Assembly (NCBI GenBank): GCA_013420905.1
Contig: JAAXNY010000001.1
Location: forward strand, 7,254,001-7,318,000
DNA from: Collybia mongolica
Taxonomy: Eukaryota; Basidiomycota; Agaricomycetes; Agaricales; Clitocybaceae
DNA length: 64,000 nucleotides
Direction of reading: 5' to 3'
Position 1 is the first letter of the stretch. Each line of letters opens with the position of its first letter. The position numbers were made by a program, and so were the translations under genes. Below are positions 35,130 to 50,895 of the stretch, piece after piece. The notes under the pieces are model-generated. The model searched no databases and was not told the origin of the DNA. It saw only the letters and a list, made by a program, of their open reading frames with translations.

Positions 35130-35835
35130 ATGTCCTCATTCATTACCTCTCGACTTACCTTCAGGAGCGCGACCTCTAGCGCGCGTGCAGCGATTACACC
35201 ACGGCTTAGTAGTACTAGGTAATCGTTTCACTTTTACATCGCGATTTCATTGTTAATAGGATCCAGGTGTGGCATGAGGTTTTTCACATGGTCCACAATC
35301 ATTTTGAAAGGCGCTAATTCATTGCATGTAGCACAATGCATGATAATGACCCTGAGGTGTGTGTGCGTAGAAAGCGGTAAAAATAATTATCCAACACTAC
35401 TGTTAACAGACTCTTGAGATTGAAAAAAAACGCAACCTCTCCAATACACAACATAAGACTTCCACGCCCCACAAGAGTGCACCTGGTTGGAACGAGAACT
35501 TAGCTAGCACGTCGGAGGCATCCGTGAAGGCGGGTTTTTTTTTGTTAAACCTCATGGAGAGTCACTAATAGTAGAATTACGCATAGGCTGATCGGTCTGC
35601 AAGAGACTCATCGACAGAGGATCTTCAAGCCGAAACCGTTGAATATGTACGAGCTCGTTATACCCCCGACGATCGCATGGCACCGACCACTGCGTATTAT
35701 TCCAGAGACGAAGTAGCCGGCCCACTAGGGAGCGCTCTGGGTCACGAGGATCAGGACGTACACAGAACGGTAGTAAAGGAAGTTCATGAAAAAACCACAG
35801 AAGTGTTCCAGGGGAAGCCTGCAAAGGACGTGTAG
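35130..35835 (+). CDS. Small mitochondrial protein of unknown function
   Basis: Exons 35130-35218, 35332-35356, 35410-35533 and 35606-35835 keep one frame and give 155 residues. The start MSSFITSRLTFRSATSSARA is Arg/Ser-rich with no acidic residue, a classic mitochondrial presequence. The mature part reads STMHDNDPETLEIEKKRNLS, TQHKTSTPHKSAPGWNENLA, ASVKADSSTEDLQAETVEYV and YYSRDEVAGPL, ending GKPAKDV. This pattern fits a small conserved fungal protein that I know only as hypothetical; no catalytic motif is visible. The 25-base second exon is needed to connect the frames, which supports the model because the result is conserved-looking throughout. It overlaps an open frame on the other strand that I regard as chance. 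Confidence 0.75.
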
Positions 35836-36272
35836 TTCAATAAAGTAATTTCTTGTACAAATGATTAGGCACAAGTCCACTCTTGCTTCAAGCAGTGACA
35901 TCCTTGCCATGCCACCAGTACTTGAGAATTGCAATACGTCAGGGAACACCTCACGAAAGGGATCCGGTATCAGATCCAGCCTTATATCATTTAGTCGTTC
36001 ATGATCAATAGATGTCCTTTGTCCAAAACAAATGTGATGAGAAAATTGCAAGAGTATGCAGTAAAGAAATGGAGGTGTCGCAACAAAGGATATAAGGAAA
36101 GGGAGCAGCAGGGAAACAACAGTAAGACAGAGCGTACGGAGATAGAGAGCGGGCAAATCCAGGCACGCAATGCAGAGTCGTGAGCGTGAATTTTCGTTCG
36201 GAAAGAGATTACTCTCAATAATCATGGTACACGGAAGGCAGTAAATGTACGATATTAATGGGTTGTTCGTGA
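35836..36272. other. Intergenic, converging 3' ends
   Basis: About 440 bases between the mitochondrial gene and the PP2A stop. A 183-codon open frame on the minus strand crosses it and reads on from the unspliced PP2A last intron, so it is probably not a gene. Confidence 0.45.
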
Positions 36273-37675
<1,403 letters not shown>

Positions 37676-37845
37676 GATGTATTTTGACGAGTATGTAAGA
37701 GAAAGGTGCTGGTACTGGAGTGAAAGATGAAATGCTGTCCAAGCCTGATGTGAGCCTGTCTGTAAATTGGGCTGTCACGGTCACGCACGGTCACACCTGA
37801 TTTCCTTAACCGCGACGCGTACAAACGATTGTCTATCCATCGAGT
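37676..37845. promoter_or_regulatory. Probable bidirectional promoter, PP2A / CCT5
   Basis: Only 170 bases separate the divergent start codons of two core genes. No TATA box is obvious. This is the tightest divergent pair in the window. Confidence 0.55.
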
Positions 37846-40051
37846 ATGGATCCATCCCAGCAGGCAGTATATACTACGGACGAGGTACACAATGCCACAT
37901 TTCTTGATTTATACCAGAACTTGACCTTCGACCTAGTATGGGAGACCTTTTATCATCGTCCGGGAGCAAGCAAAGAAAACGAGGTTGCATGGAGTGGAGG
38001 CGATCAAGGTCAATTCTTTTACAAGTGTTATTAGGGGACCTCATATTGAAGGATCTCCAAAGTCACATATTCTTGCTGCACGGACCGTCGCCAACATTAT
38101 CCGGACGTCCCTGGGACCACGAGGTTTCTATTCATCTTCTTAATCAGTCATCAAGATTGTTCTCATTATTCTCTGCAGGGCTTGACAAAATCCTGATATC
38201 TGCTGACGGTGAAATTACGGTCACCAACGATGGTGCTACGATTCTTGGTCAGATGGAAGTTGAACACCAAATCGCAAAACTTCTAGTCCAACTGTCGAAG
38301 AGCCAAGACGACGAAATCGGGGACGGAACCACTGGTGTTGTTGGTATGAAAATCAAATTCACTTATTTTTACCTTGCTCACAGTATCCTAGTTCTTGCGG
38401 GTGCACTATTGGAGCAAAGCGAGAGCTTACTCGACCGAGGAATACACCCCATTCGAATCGCCGATGGTTTCGACCGTGCATGCACAGTCGCAGTCGAAGA
38501 GCTGGACCGCATATCTGATCGTGTCGAGTTTTCCAAGGAAAGCAACGAAAACCTGCTTAAGAGTGCGATGACGAGTCTTGGGAGCAAAATGTAGATCACT
38601 CTCTTCTTATGTGCGCAGTGATCTTAACTTTATTTTTTAGCGTGTCCAAAGAGCTTCAGCAATTCGCTCAAATAGCTGTCGACGCTGTATTGACCGTGGC
38701 TGATCTCGAACGACGTGATGTTCCCTTCGATCTGATCAAAGTAGACGGGAAAGTTGGAGGCTCTTTAGCGGACACGACGTTAATCAAGGGAGTCCTCATC
38801 GACAAGGACATGTCCCACCCTCAAATGCCCCATTCAGTCAAGGACGCTCGCCTTGCTATACTAACTTGCCCCTTTGAACCTCCACGCCCCAAGACGAAGC
38901 ATAAATTAGATATCACAACTGTCGACGAATACAAAAAACTCCGAGAATACGAAAAAGAAAAGTTTGCAGACATGATCAAACGCGTCAAGGATACTGGCGC
39001 AAACCTGGTTATCTGTCAATGGGGTTTCGACGACGAAGCCAATCACCTGTTAATGCAGAATGATCTCCCTGCTGTGCGGTGGGTTGGTGGACCTGAGATT
39101 GAGGTACGCGGCCGTTATTTGCGTTGATCACCCCCAAATCTCATCACATTTCACCCTTCAAGCTCATCGCAATCGCGACTCAAGGCCGGATCGTTCCCCG
39201 TTTTGAAGATCTTACGGCAGAAAAGCTTGGTAAGGCTGGTATCGTACGTGAGCTTTCGTTCGGCACGACACGAGACAAGATGTTGGTCATTGAAGAATGC
39301 GCCAATACTCGGGCCGTCACAATCTTCGTTCGCGGAAGCAACAAGATGGCAAGTCGCTCCTCGATGCCACCTATACCCCCTTTCAGCTCTGATCCACCCC
39401 ACAGATCGTTGACGAGGCCAAGCGGGCTCTTCATGATGCAATCTGTGTTGTTCGTAATCTTGTGGTCGACAACCGCGTAGTGTATGGTGGTGGTGCAGCA
39501 GATATTAGTTGTGCCATTGCAGTCTCTAAGGCTGCGGACGAGGTGTGCCTGTCGATGTTTATCTTGCACCGCTTCTGATGTGACCACAGATTCCATCAAT
39601 TGAGCAATACGCTATGCGCGCGTTTGCGTCTGCCCTTGATGCTGTTCCCCTTGCGCTCGCCGAGAACAGTGGATTATCTCCGATTGAGACGCTGGCGGAT
39701 GTGAAGAGCAGGCAAATCAATGAGGGAGACTCGAAACTGGGGATTGATTGTAATGGTCGGGGACAGAACGGTACGGAAGTTATTGGTGCAGTTTTTCCTC
39801 ATCTTATTGGATTTTTACAGACATGAAGAAGCAATTTGTCTATGATCCTCTGATCTCAAAACGACAACAGTACTTACTAGCGACTCAGGTTTGTTTCCAC
39901 TTGTTTTTCTTTGGTATAGTGTAATGATGCCCTTCTGAACAGCTTGTTCGTGCTGTGCTTAAAATTGGTAGGTCCTTCCAGGCAACTGCCAACTCAAACT
40001 TACCACAACCCAACAGATGATGTGATCACGGCTGGACAAGCAGAAGATTAG
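37846..40051 (+). CDS. CCT5: Cytosolic chaperonin CCT/TRiC subunit epsilon
   Basis: ATG at 37846 ([20 protein letters not shown] after splicing at 37882), stop TAG 40049-40051, with about ten introns. Landmarks are [69 protein letters not shown] (the GDGTT nucleotide-binding motif), [97 protein letters not shown] and [20 protein letters not shown], ending [11 protein letters not shown]. The order and the [10 protein letters not shown] and VKSRQ motifs fit the epsilon subunit. Within the two-ring TRiC complex it folds actin, tubulin and other proteins using ATP. The length matches the usual 540-560 residues. Confidence 0.95.
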
Positions 40052-40564
40052 GTCCAAGCATCGCACAATAGAATACAAGCGTAACATCTTCATTAATTTG
40101 AGACACATTTTAGTGCTCACAAAACCTCCAACCTCTGGTTGGGCAATTATCAAGATGGAAAATTTCAAATTAAAATACGAATAAACAGATTGAGAAAGTA
40201 TGAACATTAGATCTGTTGTCTTCCAGTGCACTACACATCATTATCTCTTTTCCAAACTTCCTCGGGTAAATTTGAATAACTAGGTGAATGAACACCTGGT
40301 GTGATTAGCATTGGTTTTTTTGGACCCTCAGATTGATTTGGATTTTGCTTTCGATTTTCTTGCAGAATTGAATATGTTTTCTGACATTCATGGCATTGAA
40401 CGACTGGGTTTTAAGTTTTTTGCTGTGTTTTTGGTCTGCGAAACCTTCTTCGAGATTTTGCAGTTGTCAATTTTGAAATTTTAAATGTAGCCAGAAGAAC
40501 CAAGTTAAGACCAAGATAATGTAAAGGCAAAAAAAGGCGAAGAGTCAGTGGGTCGTTCGTCGTC
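40052..40564. other. Intergenic, converging 3' ends
   Basis: About 510 AT-rich bases with T-runs between the CCT5 stop and the kinase stop. I see no gene here. Confidence 0.45.
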
Positions 40565-43278
40565 CTAGGCCATAGCTACAGTCTTGTAACAATGCTTGAA
40601 CGATCGTAAGAGATTCCGGCCGACCGACACGATCCAGTCCAAGATACCTAGCGAATTATTTTTCGAGGAGACATTGTTATTCTTAATTTCTTCTGTGATT
40701 TGAGCCAGGTAGTCGGTGCTGCCAAGGGGTATCGACACATTACAGTCCAAGAATGCATGGTTGGACGAGGAAGCCGACAGCAAACAAACGCTTTGCATGG
40801 TCGCCGGGATGATGGGATTGTCCTCATCTGTGGGCTGAAGGGTGAGTCCCACGTCAGGTATTTCGGATGGGCGAACGGAGCGATCCGGCTTGACTTCCAG
40901 GTTTTGGGACAAGAGTGATGGAAGGTGGGCTTCATGTTCGGACATCTTGTGTTGATCTATGGAAAACGGAACAGGAAGAGAATTTTCACCTCCCAAGACT
41001 GGAGAGAGGAAATAGAATCCTGGAAAGCGGTCAGGAATTAATGGTTCAGTAGCCCCTCTGAGAAAATCTAGGTAGCGCGGAAGTGGTTGATCAACCAATA
41101 TCTCCCCATCGTCACGAGGGAGGAAAGGGGCTGATGGGGAAAGCCGGTGAGTTGCAAATTCAGAGCAGCGAACAACCGCTTACGCATAAGGCCCATTTTT
41201 CCGGCATTGTCCCAATCGCTAGATGGTGGACAGGTTAGAAGACATTCAACATATTATTAAAATTAGATGTTTACGTTCCGGTGAAGAATTTGTGCTCTTG
41301 CAGGTCGGAAGCTCCCATCCGAAACTGTGGAAGCTTTTGTAGCAGCTTTACGAGAATGCAGAGATTTAAGAATTAGAAACTTTCGAGCCCGTAGGGATGG
41401 TGCTTACGCCATGAATAAGAGATAATGCTTCGGTAGATGTGGTTATGTCAGAGTTGAAGGTGAGTGGCTGAAACGCCGGTCCCGTTCCTGACCAAATGAT
41501 CTTATCTGGGCTCCATGGTAGCTGTTGGCGATCGAGTAGTCAACAAAAAGGTTAAAACAACAATATATTCACATACCTCCCCCTGTAACATGGCGAACAA
41601 GCAAATTCCAAACGACCACCAGTCGGCAGAGTAAGTGTAAGACTTATCTGCCAGAATCTCTGGTGCCATGTGAGTTCTGGTTCCGCAGCATCCGGTGGCT
41701 AAGGGGTTCCCTTCCACGTCGACGTCGTGGTCTTTACTGTCATTGAAGTCATATACAAGTCCATAGTCAGCTATCGCAATGTGGCCGTCCTTTCGCAATA
41801 GCACATTTGCAAGTTTCACGTCTCTATGGATGATACCACTGCTGTGAAGAAACTTCAATGCTAAGATCTGTGTAAACCCGTTAGCTTCTGACTACCATCA
41901 AGAAAGAAAGAGGGCAGAAGATAACCATTTCAGTCGCGTAGAATCGGGTCGTGTCTTCGTCGAAGTGACCTTGCTTGAACAAGGCTGTTTGTAGATCGCC
42001 ACCACAGTGGTAATCCTGGGTGGATGGTGAAATGTCAATAGCGATCCCACGCATACTAGATCACACGTACTGTGATCAGGTACCAGTTCAGACTGTCATT
42101 GAAGGCAGCCTGAAGATTGAGGATGAAGGGACTCCCCCGGAGTCTTTTCAAAACCGTGTGTTCCTGCATGACACACTCCGTGTCACGTCCCGTGCTCTTC
42201 TTGAGAACTTTGATAGCTAATAGAGGAGACTGTGAGTCTCTGTGATATTTGGCTAGGTACACTCGCCCTTGTGAGCCAGAACCTAAGAGATGTCGGAAGG
42301 CAAAATCTTGGTAATTGACTCGATCGGAGAAGCTTGGGAGAACAGCCGAGACCTTGGGAGGTGGGGACTGAGTGACACATGGCCTGGAACGAAACGCCGC
42401 AACCGTTGTGATGGGAATGGCCTTGGTTGGGCGGACACCCATGGGGTAGCGAATAGCCTTGCGGCGAGAAAGGTTGTGGTGCTGGGTCTGATTCTCCTTT
42501 TTATTAACATTGTGCCCCCCCACCTTGGAGATGTGCGACGGCAATTTACGTATTGGCGAGGGGGCATTTGTATCTTTGGGAGCGAGTGGGGTACGGATGG
42601 GAGCAAGGAAGGCCCGGTATACCTCCTCGAAGCAAGACGCCTGTATCCAAAGCTAAATGAATCATACAAAAACGTCATGGTGGGAGTCAAACCTCCGAGG
42701 TAGCTTCCGAGGTCGCACTTGGGGAGGCGCCAAAGGTATTATCATCAAATGTGTAGGCCGAGGCCATGCTTTCGACACGACCATGAGCATAACCGGACTT
42801 CTTGGCAGCTGAAAAGAAAAGGGGCTCTGTATTAACTAGGGTCATTCCGGGCTGAAAAGCAGACGGTGAGCTCGAGTGACAGTGCGCAGACCGGAGAAAC
42901 AACACATACCGAGTTGGAGGGTGAAGCCTCGTGGACATATTTGACGCTCTATATGAATGAACACCATAAGATTATGGTTCAGAATAAGAGGAAGACTAAG
43001 TACCTCGTTAGCCGCCACCTTCGGTGGGTCGGGCCGGGGATGGGCAAAGTCTACCGTCATAGGTGTCTTCCCCTCCTTGACTGGGGAAAGCGATGATTCT
43101 GCTAGGAGTGCATTCATGGCCTCCTACATAGAGTGGGGAAGGTTATGTCCCAGTTGGGCAACGATGGAATATTAAGACTTACGAGTTGCCAGGCCGCGCG
43201 CTCCAGGGCAGCAATATCCAAAGGAGTGAGGTCCTCCTTGGGGAGAGATGGAAACAAAACAACAGTGTTCGAAGACAT
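40565..43278 (-). CDS. AGC-like serine/threonine protein kinase with a DYG motif
   Basis: Start ATG 43278 (MSSNTVVLFPSLPKEDLTPL), stop at 40565. The disordered N-terminal region includes ALERAAWQLEAMNALLAES, MTVDFAHPRPDPPKV and SMASAYTFDDNTFG. An unusual GTTTGA..TTTAG intron near 42650-42690 then joins SEATSE to CFEEVYRAFLAPIRTPLAPK and the kinase domain. Kinase motifs are LLGSGSQGRVYLAKYH (Gly loop), LLAIKVLKK (Lys), IIHRDVKLANVLL (catalytic loop), IADYGLVYDF (DYG in place of DFG), GTRTHMAPEIL and SADWWSFGICLFAM. HRDVKxxN and the domain layout fit a Ser/Thr kinase nearest the AGC group. The C-terminal 180 residues are specific and contain GSTDYLAQITEEIKNN. I know similar kinases only from mushroom-forming fungi. 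The alternative is that the N-terminal part (42687-43278) is a separate small gene. Confidence 0.75.
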
Positions 43279-43939
43279 CGTAAAGAGAAAGGACTTGAGA
43301 GAATGTAATAATAACGAGTGGCTGCGAATGTGGATTCGATAAAGAAGCATCGGGGGGGGGGGACGTCTTTTTTAAGCATGCAATAGGGGGGGATGTCTAC
43401 TGCTTCCGATATTCGTCTGTTAGTCTAGAAAACCCAATCAAGGCTTTCCCAAAGACGAGATGCAACGAGAAAAGGGGCCGGTCGCGAGTCCGATTTTAGA
43501 TTGTTTCAAGTCCGGCGGTGCAGAACCATGTAGGCCTAATTTACTTCCACGGGGGAGGAGATTGCTGAGGGCACTGCTCCACAGATAGGTATAATCAATT
43601 CCGGATTTGCATCAAGTTTTGTATCCAGAGTGAAGTGGTTCAGAACGCAGAGAAATTTGTTCTATATGGAGTCATCTTGTAGAGTTGTTTCAACGCGTCC
43701 CCAGAGAAAACTTGACGCGTTCCGAAAGGAGTGTGGTCGCTTCTGGTTGATGTGCGAACTCATGTTCTATTCGTCACTTGCCGAGATTTGTCCATAATAT
43801 CCAATTCCAAACTTCCAAACCCAAGGAGAAGATATGTATCCGGATGATAAAATTCAACTAAGTTCCTGTATAAAATCATGGAAGACATCGGACGAGAAAT
43901 AGATTATAGCGATGGTATATCTGTAAGGGGTATGAGTTA
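43279..43939. other. Intergenic / promoter of the kinase gene
   Basis: About 660 bases with a G-run (43350-43360) and no supported gene. It should contain the kinase promoter and the 3' flank of the CRAL-TRIO gene, which lies upstream of the kinase on the same strand. Confidence 0.4.
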
Positions 43940-45041
43940 TTAATTAGCAACGGCTTCCGACGAGACCGCTTCAACCGTCACTGCATCCTCCACCACCTTC
44001 TCATTCATCTCTGTGGACTTTGTCGTCAACTCGTCCCCGCACTTATACTCCCACTCTTTTACGCCCACATTTCCACCCGCTTCCCTCCACTTCACCATCC
44101 AGGCTTCCTTTCTCGATTCACACATCTCCACCAATGCGGGCCAGTACTTATCGTGTACATACTCGAACTCGCTTGACCCGCCCCATGCATCTGCCATCAC
44201 CATCTCTGGCGTGAAGATATTGTCCTTCACGACTTGTGGGTTGAACCGCATCTTTTCGCGCGAAACGGGGTCGATGAAGGGATTGATGAGTTTATAAAAG
44301 GCATTGAGCAAAAAAGGGACATTAATGATGAGTGCAAGGCCGAGCCGTTCGGGATAGTGGTCTTGGAGGATGCCCAACACGGTTCGTGCAACGCTGAAAG
44401 CGGGACCACCTTTGGACTTGTCACCGTAGTTGATGAGAAGGTCGATCGTCCTATAGTCAATGAGTGGTTTGTATGAGGTGGGTAGATTTACGACTTACTC
44501 GACTCCTGGGCCCATGAGATCTATACAGCGTTCCAACATCCATACTGCGAATTGGATCTGACGTGTGGGTTCGTCTGTGTTTTGACGGCTGGGGAACATA
44601 TAGAAGCCTGGTCTGTTCTTTACGTCGAATCCGAACAAGATCTCCTTCCCAGTTACAGCCTAAGTATATGTATTCAGCAGGGGTACATCATATCAGGGAC
44701 ACGGGCCTAACCTCCGGTTCGACATGACTGGCCGTGACGAGGTCGTAGAGGCCATAGTCCCTTCTCCATTTCAACGTTGTCTCGAGCCGTTCAATTGCAG
44801 CGGTGGATGTTTTCCACTTGACGGCGCGCAGGTATCGGAGGAGGCATTCATAAGACAACCAGAACTTTTCTTCCTCAGAGAGCTCGCCCTTCTCGACCCC
44901 TGGAAGGGTATATGTTGGAGCAGAGAAGTGTTCAAGGACAGCAGTGTACATCTCGCGCTCGGCATCAGAGAGGGTAGCGCGAGGATCAGCCTCGACAATG
45001 GAAGCAGGAGGGGTGGCGGGGAGGTAGATTTTTTCAGACAT
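43940..45041 (-). CDS. SEC14-like CRAL-TRIO lipid-transfer protein
   Basis: ATG at 45041 (MSEKIYLPATPPASIVEADP), stop at 43940, with two or three introns. The N-terminal CRAL-TRIO helical region includes FWLSYECLLRYLRAVKWKTS and AIERLETTLKWRRDYGLYDL. The lipid-binding lobe follows: ILFGFDVKNRPGFYMFPSRQ, FAVWMLERCIDLMGPGVE, VLGILQDHYPERLGLALIIN, VPFLLNAFYKLINPFIDPVS and MRFN with a later GGSSEFEYVHDKYWP. HYPERLG..IINVP..F...W/K..PFID is the core signature of Sec14-type proteins, which bind or exchange phosphatidylinositol and other lipids. The C-terminal 45 residues are acidic and disordered. The size (about 330 residues) is typical. It is divergent from the proline iminopeptidase. Confidence 0.9.
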
Positions 45042-45617
45042 GGTGAGAATGGCTGGGGAGAGAGGGGGCGCTAAGCATTAAATATGAACCGACTTGGAGG
45101 TTGTGGTTTCCTCATTTTTTTTATTCCGCTGGCCAATCAAGGGACCCGATCACGTTGATTGGATTCATTACAACAAATTTTGACTCCTTCGTTGAACGCC
45201 GCCCACGGAGGCGAAGTATACGAGCACCGGGCCGTTTACCGTATGTATGAGACGGAGGCGGTTCGTAGGAATGGGTGAGAGACGAATGAAATTCGGTGTA
45301 ATCAGCTAGTATGCTTGGTGATGGAAAATAAAACGTTCACAACGTGGGTAACGATGATCAGGGTTGAGTAAATTGTGTTTGCGGACGACAGTGACATTGT
45401 CGACTGCAGGTATTTATCGAATATTTTATATCGCTCTCAAAAACGACGTCATTGGACTGATTAGGCGATGTTGGCCATTTACGCGGCTCAAAGAGTTGCT
45501 CGACTCGGTCCTTGGCGTTTTCCGTTTCCCCGTCTACCTCGTCCACTCCCACACACTCCCTCTCCCTTTACTTGCAGGTATATCCGGATAACCCCCATAC
45601 TCAATCATCATTCCAAC
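45042..45617. promoter_or_regulatory. Divergent promoter region, CRAL-TRIO / proline iminopeptidase
   Basis: 576 bases between divergent starts with no gene. The last 120 bases before ATG 45618 are pyrimidine-rich, as in a fungal leader. Confidence 0.4.
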
Positions 45618-47485
<1,868 letters not shown>

Positions 47486-47800
47486 AAGGATCTTTCGTCT
47501 TTCGGTATACTGCAGAAGGGTCTCGGACACTGGTTTCAAATTGTTTCAATTCTTCTAAATCGTGGCAGTATTATTTATGTAACAATTTAGTATGACACAA
47601 CGGATAAAGAGAGTGATCAAAGAAACCGATGGAAAATGGAATAATAAAGCAGATTCAGCAGTGAGATGCATATAGTAGTAACCCTGGAAAACCTGACATA
47701 GAGATGGAATAAAAAAAGTGAGTGTGGATAGAAGGAAAGGAAATAAAACAATAAAAAGAAAGAATTAAGAATTGGAATATAAAGAGTGTTGTTTTCTGGC
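47486..47800. other. Intergenic, converging 3' ends
   Basis: 315 AT-rich bases between the iminopeptidase and SUN gene stops, with A-rich runs consistent with polyadenylation signals. No gene is seen. Confidence 0.4.
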
Positions 47801-50800
47801 TCATGACGGTTCTTCCGGGTAGGGCAGCGCCGGCGCTTCCAACCTCTGTCCATGCACTCGCATCCGGTACAAACATGTAAACTCGTCCTTGCCCCAGTTG
47901 TTCTTGATCCTGAGCACTACAATCCCAAAATCCACGCCGAGATCCTGGATCTCTTGTGACACTGGGAACGTCTGTATATGTTTCGGCGCGTTGACGTTGT
48001 AGCTGAAGTTGGCAACTCGGACGTATTGGGGTGACTTCAACACTGTATTGGAGTACTCCTCTTCTGCCTCCACTTCCTCCCCATTCTCGATCGCTGCCTC
48101 TCGCCTCTTCGCTTTCTCAGCCATCCACTCGTTCACCTTGGCGACGTTGTCCTTCCCTTCCACCATCCCCCAGAGTTCCATCTCCCTTGGTGCACTGTTC
48201 CGCATGTCAAATGCCTCCTCTGGCGACACATGGTCAATCGACACGTCCGAGATATATATCGGCGCTGCAAGCTTCACACCCAACTGTCCCTGCGTTCCAC
48301 TGAATGGCCAGCAGTGTCCGTTATGTAGCTCGTGATGTAATGCGGTGATTGGTGGTCTTCCAATAGCGTATCCGCTTCCCGTCATCAGTCCTATTAGTTG
48401 CTTGTGTAAACTTGTGGGGCCTATCTCTAGTGTCGGGCTTGTAAGAGACGGAATAATGCTCGCCCCACCAGAATGGAGCGCAAAATCGGGTCGGGCAATT
48501 CCGTCCTTGCCGTGCCTTGTTACAGCAGCAGTAACAAGTTCGTCAATGAGAACGGTGACGTCTTGGCCATCGCTCGATTTGATGGTGAGTCCCGACTTGG
48601 ACGCGCTACCGGATGCAAGTTTGTGCCACCAAGCAGCTCCCGCACTGGTGACTCCCCCCGTTGAAACCTTCTTGCCCAGCTCAATCGCGTCCTTCACGCC
48701 GCCTTCCACAGTTCCCACTCGCTCCTCAAGGGCATTCAACCTGGCTCTCGCTTCTTCATCGTTTCCACCTTCCTCACTCTTCCCTTGGTGTTGCTGTTGC
48801 TGTTGTTGTTGCTGCTGTATCTGTACCTGCGCCTGCAACGCCTCGATCTCCTGGCGAACAGTCTTCAAACCGTCTTTCGCAAGATTCCTGAATTGCATTT
48901 CTGCATCTGAGGCCTTCCTGTTCTCGGCCGCAACTCGACCCTCTAAAGTCCCAATCCTACTCGCTAGCTCCAGCCGTGACTTTGCTTCGTTATCGCCTCT
49001 CGCTCGAGCTTTTTCTGATTCCCCAGACATGCTTGCCAGTGCATTTTCAATTCGCTGTAACCTCATCGCGAGCTCCGCAATGTTGCTGGCCGGAACACTA
49101 GGAGGACGATACCCTGGTTGGGGCATCAGCCTTGGGATATATTGCATTAACGGTTCCTGTAGGACATGGTATGTTCCAAGAATAACAGCCGCAATTGCCG
49201 CGTATTTCGCAAGTGTCCATAGAAGTCGAGCGCCCGGGCTTGCGCCAGATGCCCATTCAACAGGTCGTACCCAAACGGTACTGGCAATGGTGCCCAAGAC
49301 TCGTCCCATGGTGTACAAAGTGGTAACAAGGCATTGGACGAAGGTGTATATGATGAATCTGAATGCCCGGGTAATAAAGTACACCACGCTGCCAATGGGC
49401 CCACCAATGCGGGATGAAGGTGGAGGTCGGGAAACGGACCGTCGGCGGGGCTTCTGTACGTGGTGTTGTTCGTAAGACGTATCTGGCGTGTCCTGGTTAA
49501 GGTCGTCTTCATTGACCTCAGGTATGGAATTGAGGCCCTGCTCAACGTCCATTGATGTCTCAGTTTCGTGATAGTCTGTATGTTCGGGGGGTACAGATCC
49601 TCGCGGTACAGAATATCGAGATGGTGGAGGTGGCGCAGAATTCCGCGGTATTGACGCGCGCTGTTGGATGGATTGCTGAATTATAAGCAAAATTCAGGAT
49701 GATCCTGTATATTGGAAGAAGGGAAATTTTACCCTATCGGTATTCTCTTCGCTGCCACTTTCATCATCTTCCTCCTCATTATTCTGTTTGCTCCCTCTAC
49801 TCTTCTTCTTTCTCTTTTTGTCATGTGTAATGACAGGCAGTTGATTGAATAGACCGGCAGAATCCTTTTTCTTTTTCTTTCTTCTCTTCTTCGTCTTATC
49901 ATCCCCGTCGGAATCGTCTTCTGAGCTCTCTGGATCGGACACGGGGGGTTTGTATGCCTTATTATCTATGGATATCCTGCCTCGTCTGTGCGACTGATTC
50001 TTCGCGTTGCGCGATTGGGAGGCCTGATATTCCTGCTCCTCTGCAGTGTAGTCATAGCTCGTTTCTTTGCCATGGGCAGTGGTAGTAGAGGATCCTTCCA
50101 AAGAGATCTCACCAGGGACCTGTAGCTTCTGTTGTAGGTAGAATGAAACGGGGGCCAGCACCCGTTTCGCGGAATCATAAACATCCTCGAACGGACTCTT
50201 TCCTCTTCCATTGACGGCTGGTCGCTCAACCTCTCCTTCTGAATCAGACACATGCCGGGCAGAAGAAGACTTTGTGAGCGGTCTACGGCCAGTTGTTGAC
50301 CGCGGGGGAGCATGCCTTGATGGAGGGGCAGGAAGCCGTCGAGCGATGGTAGCTTGAGCTTCCCTTTCGTACTCAACGGATGTACTCCGTGGTACAGCTG
50401 GGTTCGGTCGCGATGAGCCAGATGCCCATGCGCTGTTGGGGTTATGGGCAGGTTGCATGTCGGTTGCAGCCTGGGTGAATGCAGTTGCAATATTAACAGA
50501 AGTATCCTTTACACTCCACCGTTCTGGTTTGGGGGGTGAGGTGATTATCTTAGGTCCACCTGGACGAGATGCGAGTGTGAGTTGTTCCCGTTGCTTCAGT
50601 CGAGCAAAACGTGCGAGTGCGGGTTCGTTCTGATCGTCTTCTTCTGCGAATGAGTTAGTTCTGTCGCGACTTGGAGATGTCGGCTTTGGGGGCGATCGCG
50701 ATGCAGCGGTTGGGGCGCTGAGCGGAAGTCAGAAACAAGATTGTGAAGAAGTAGCGATACGAACCCGTATGAGTAAGATGTTGGAATCAAGCGCTGTGGA

Positions 50801-50895
50801 CTGGGTGGTCGGTTTCCGTTCGATGGAGGCTTGTTTAAGAAAGTACTATGATCGAGACGCCTGCCTTGACCGAGAGGTGTGCTCGAAAATGACAT
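47801..50895 (-). CDS. SUN-domain nuclear envelope protein (Sad1/UNC-84 type)
   Basis: Likely start ATG 50895 (MSFSSTPLGQGRRLDHSTFL), stop at 47801. Introns lie near 50710-50765 and at about 49690-49735. The N-terminal 400 residues are disordered with a basic KKRRKKKKK cluster (nucleoplasmic side). Hydrophobic segments follow: VVYFITRAFRFIIYTFVQCL and LWTLAKYAAIAAVILGTYHV. A coiled coil contains a glutamine run (encoded about 48790-48822). The C-terminal SUN domain includes IARPDFALHSGGASIIPSLT, AIGRPPITALHHELHNGHCW, FSGTQGQLGVKLAAPIYISD and VSIDHVSPEEAFDMRNSAPR. SUN proteins bind KASH partners in the perinuclear space and link the nucleus or spindle pole body to the cytoskeleton. The enlarged N-terminal part is typical of basidiomycete members. 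Confidence 0.93.

Noticed and set aside
42687..43278. Separate small gene upstream of the kinase
   Set aside because: The pieces splice in frame into the kinase, and related kinases as I remember them begin with the same N-terminal motifs; kept as an alternative.
48345..49475. 376-codon plus-strand frame
   Set aside because: Antisense to the SUN gene; Cys run and Ser/Pro bias come from the complementary Gln repeat.
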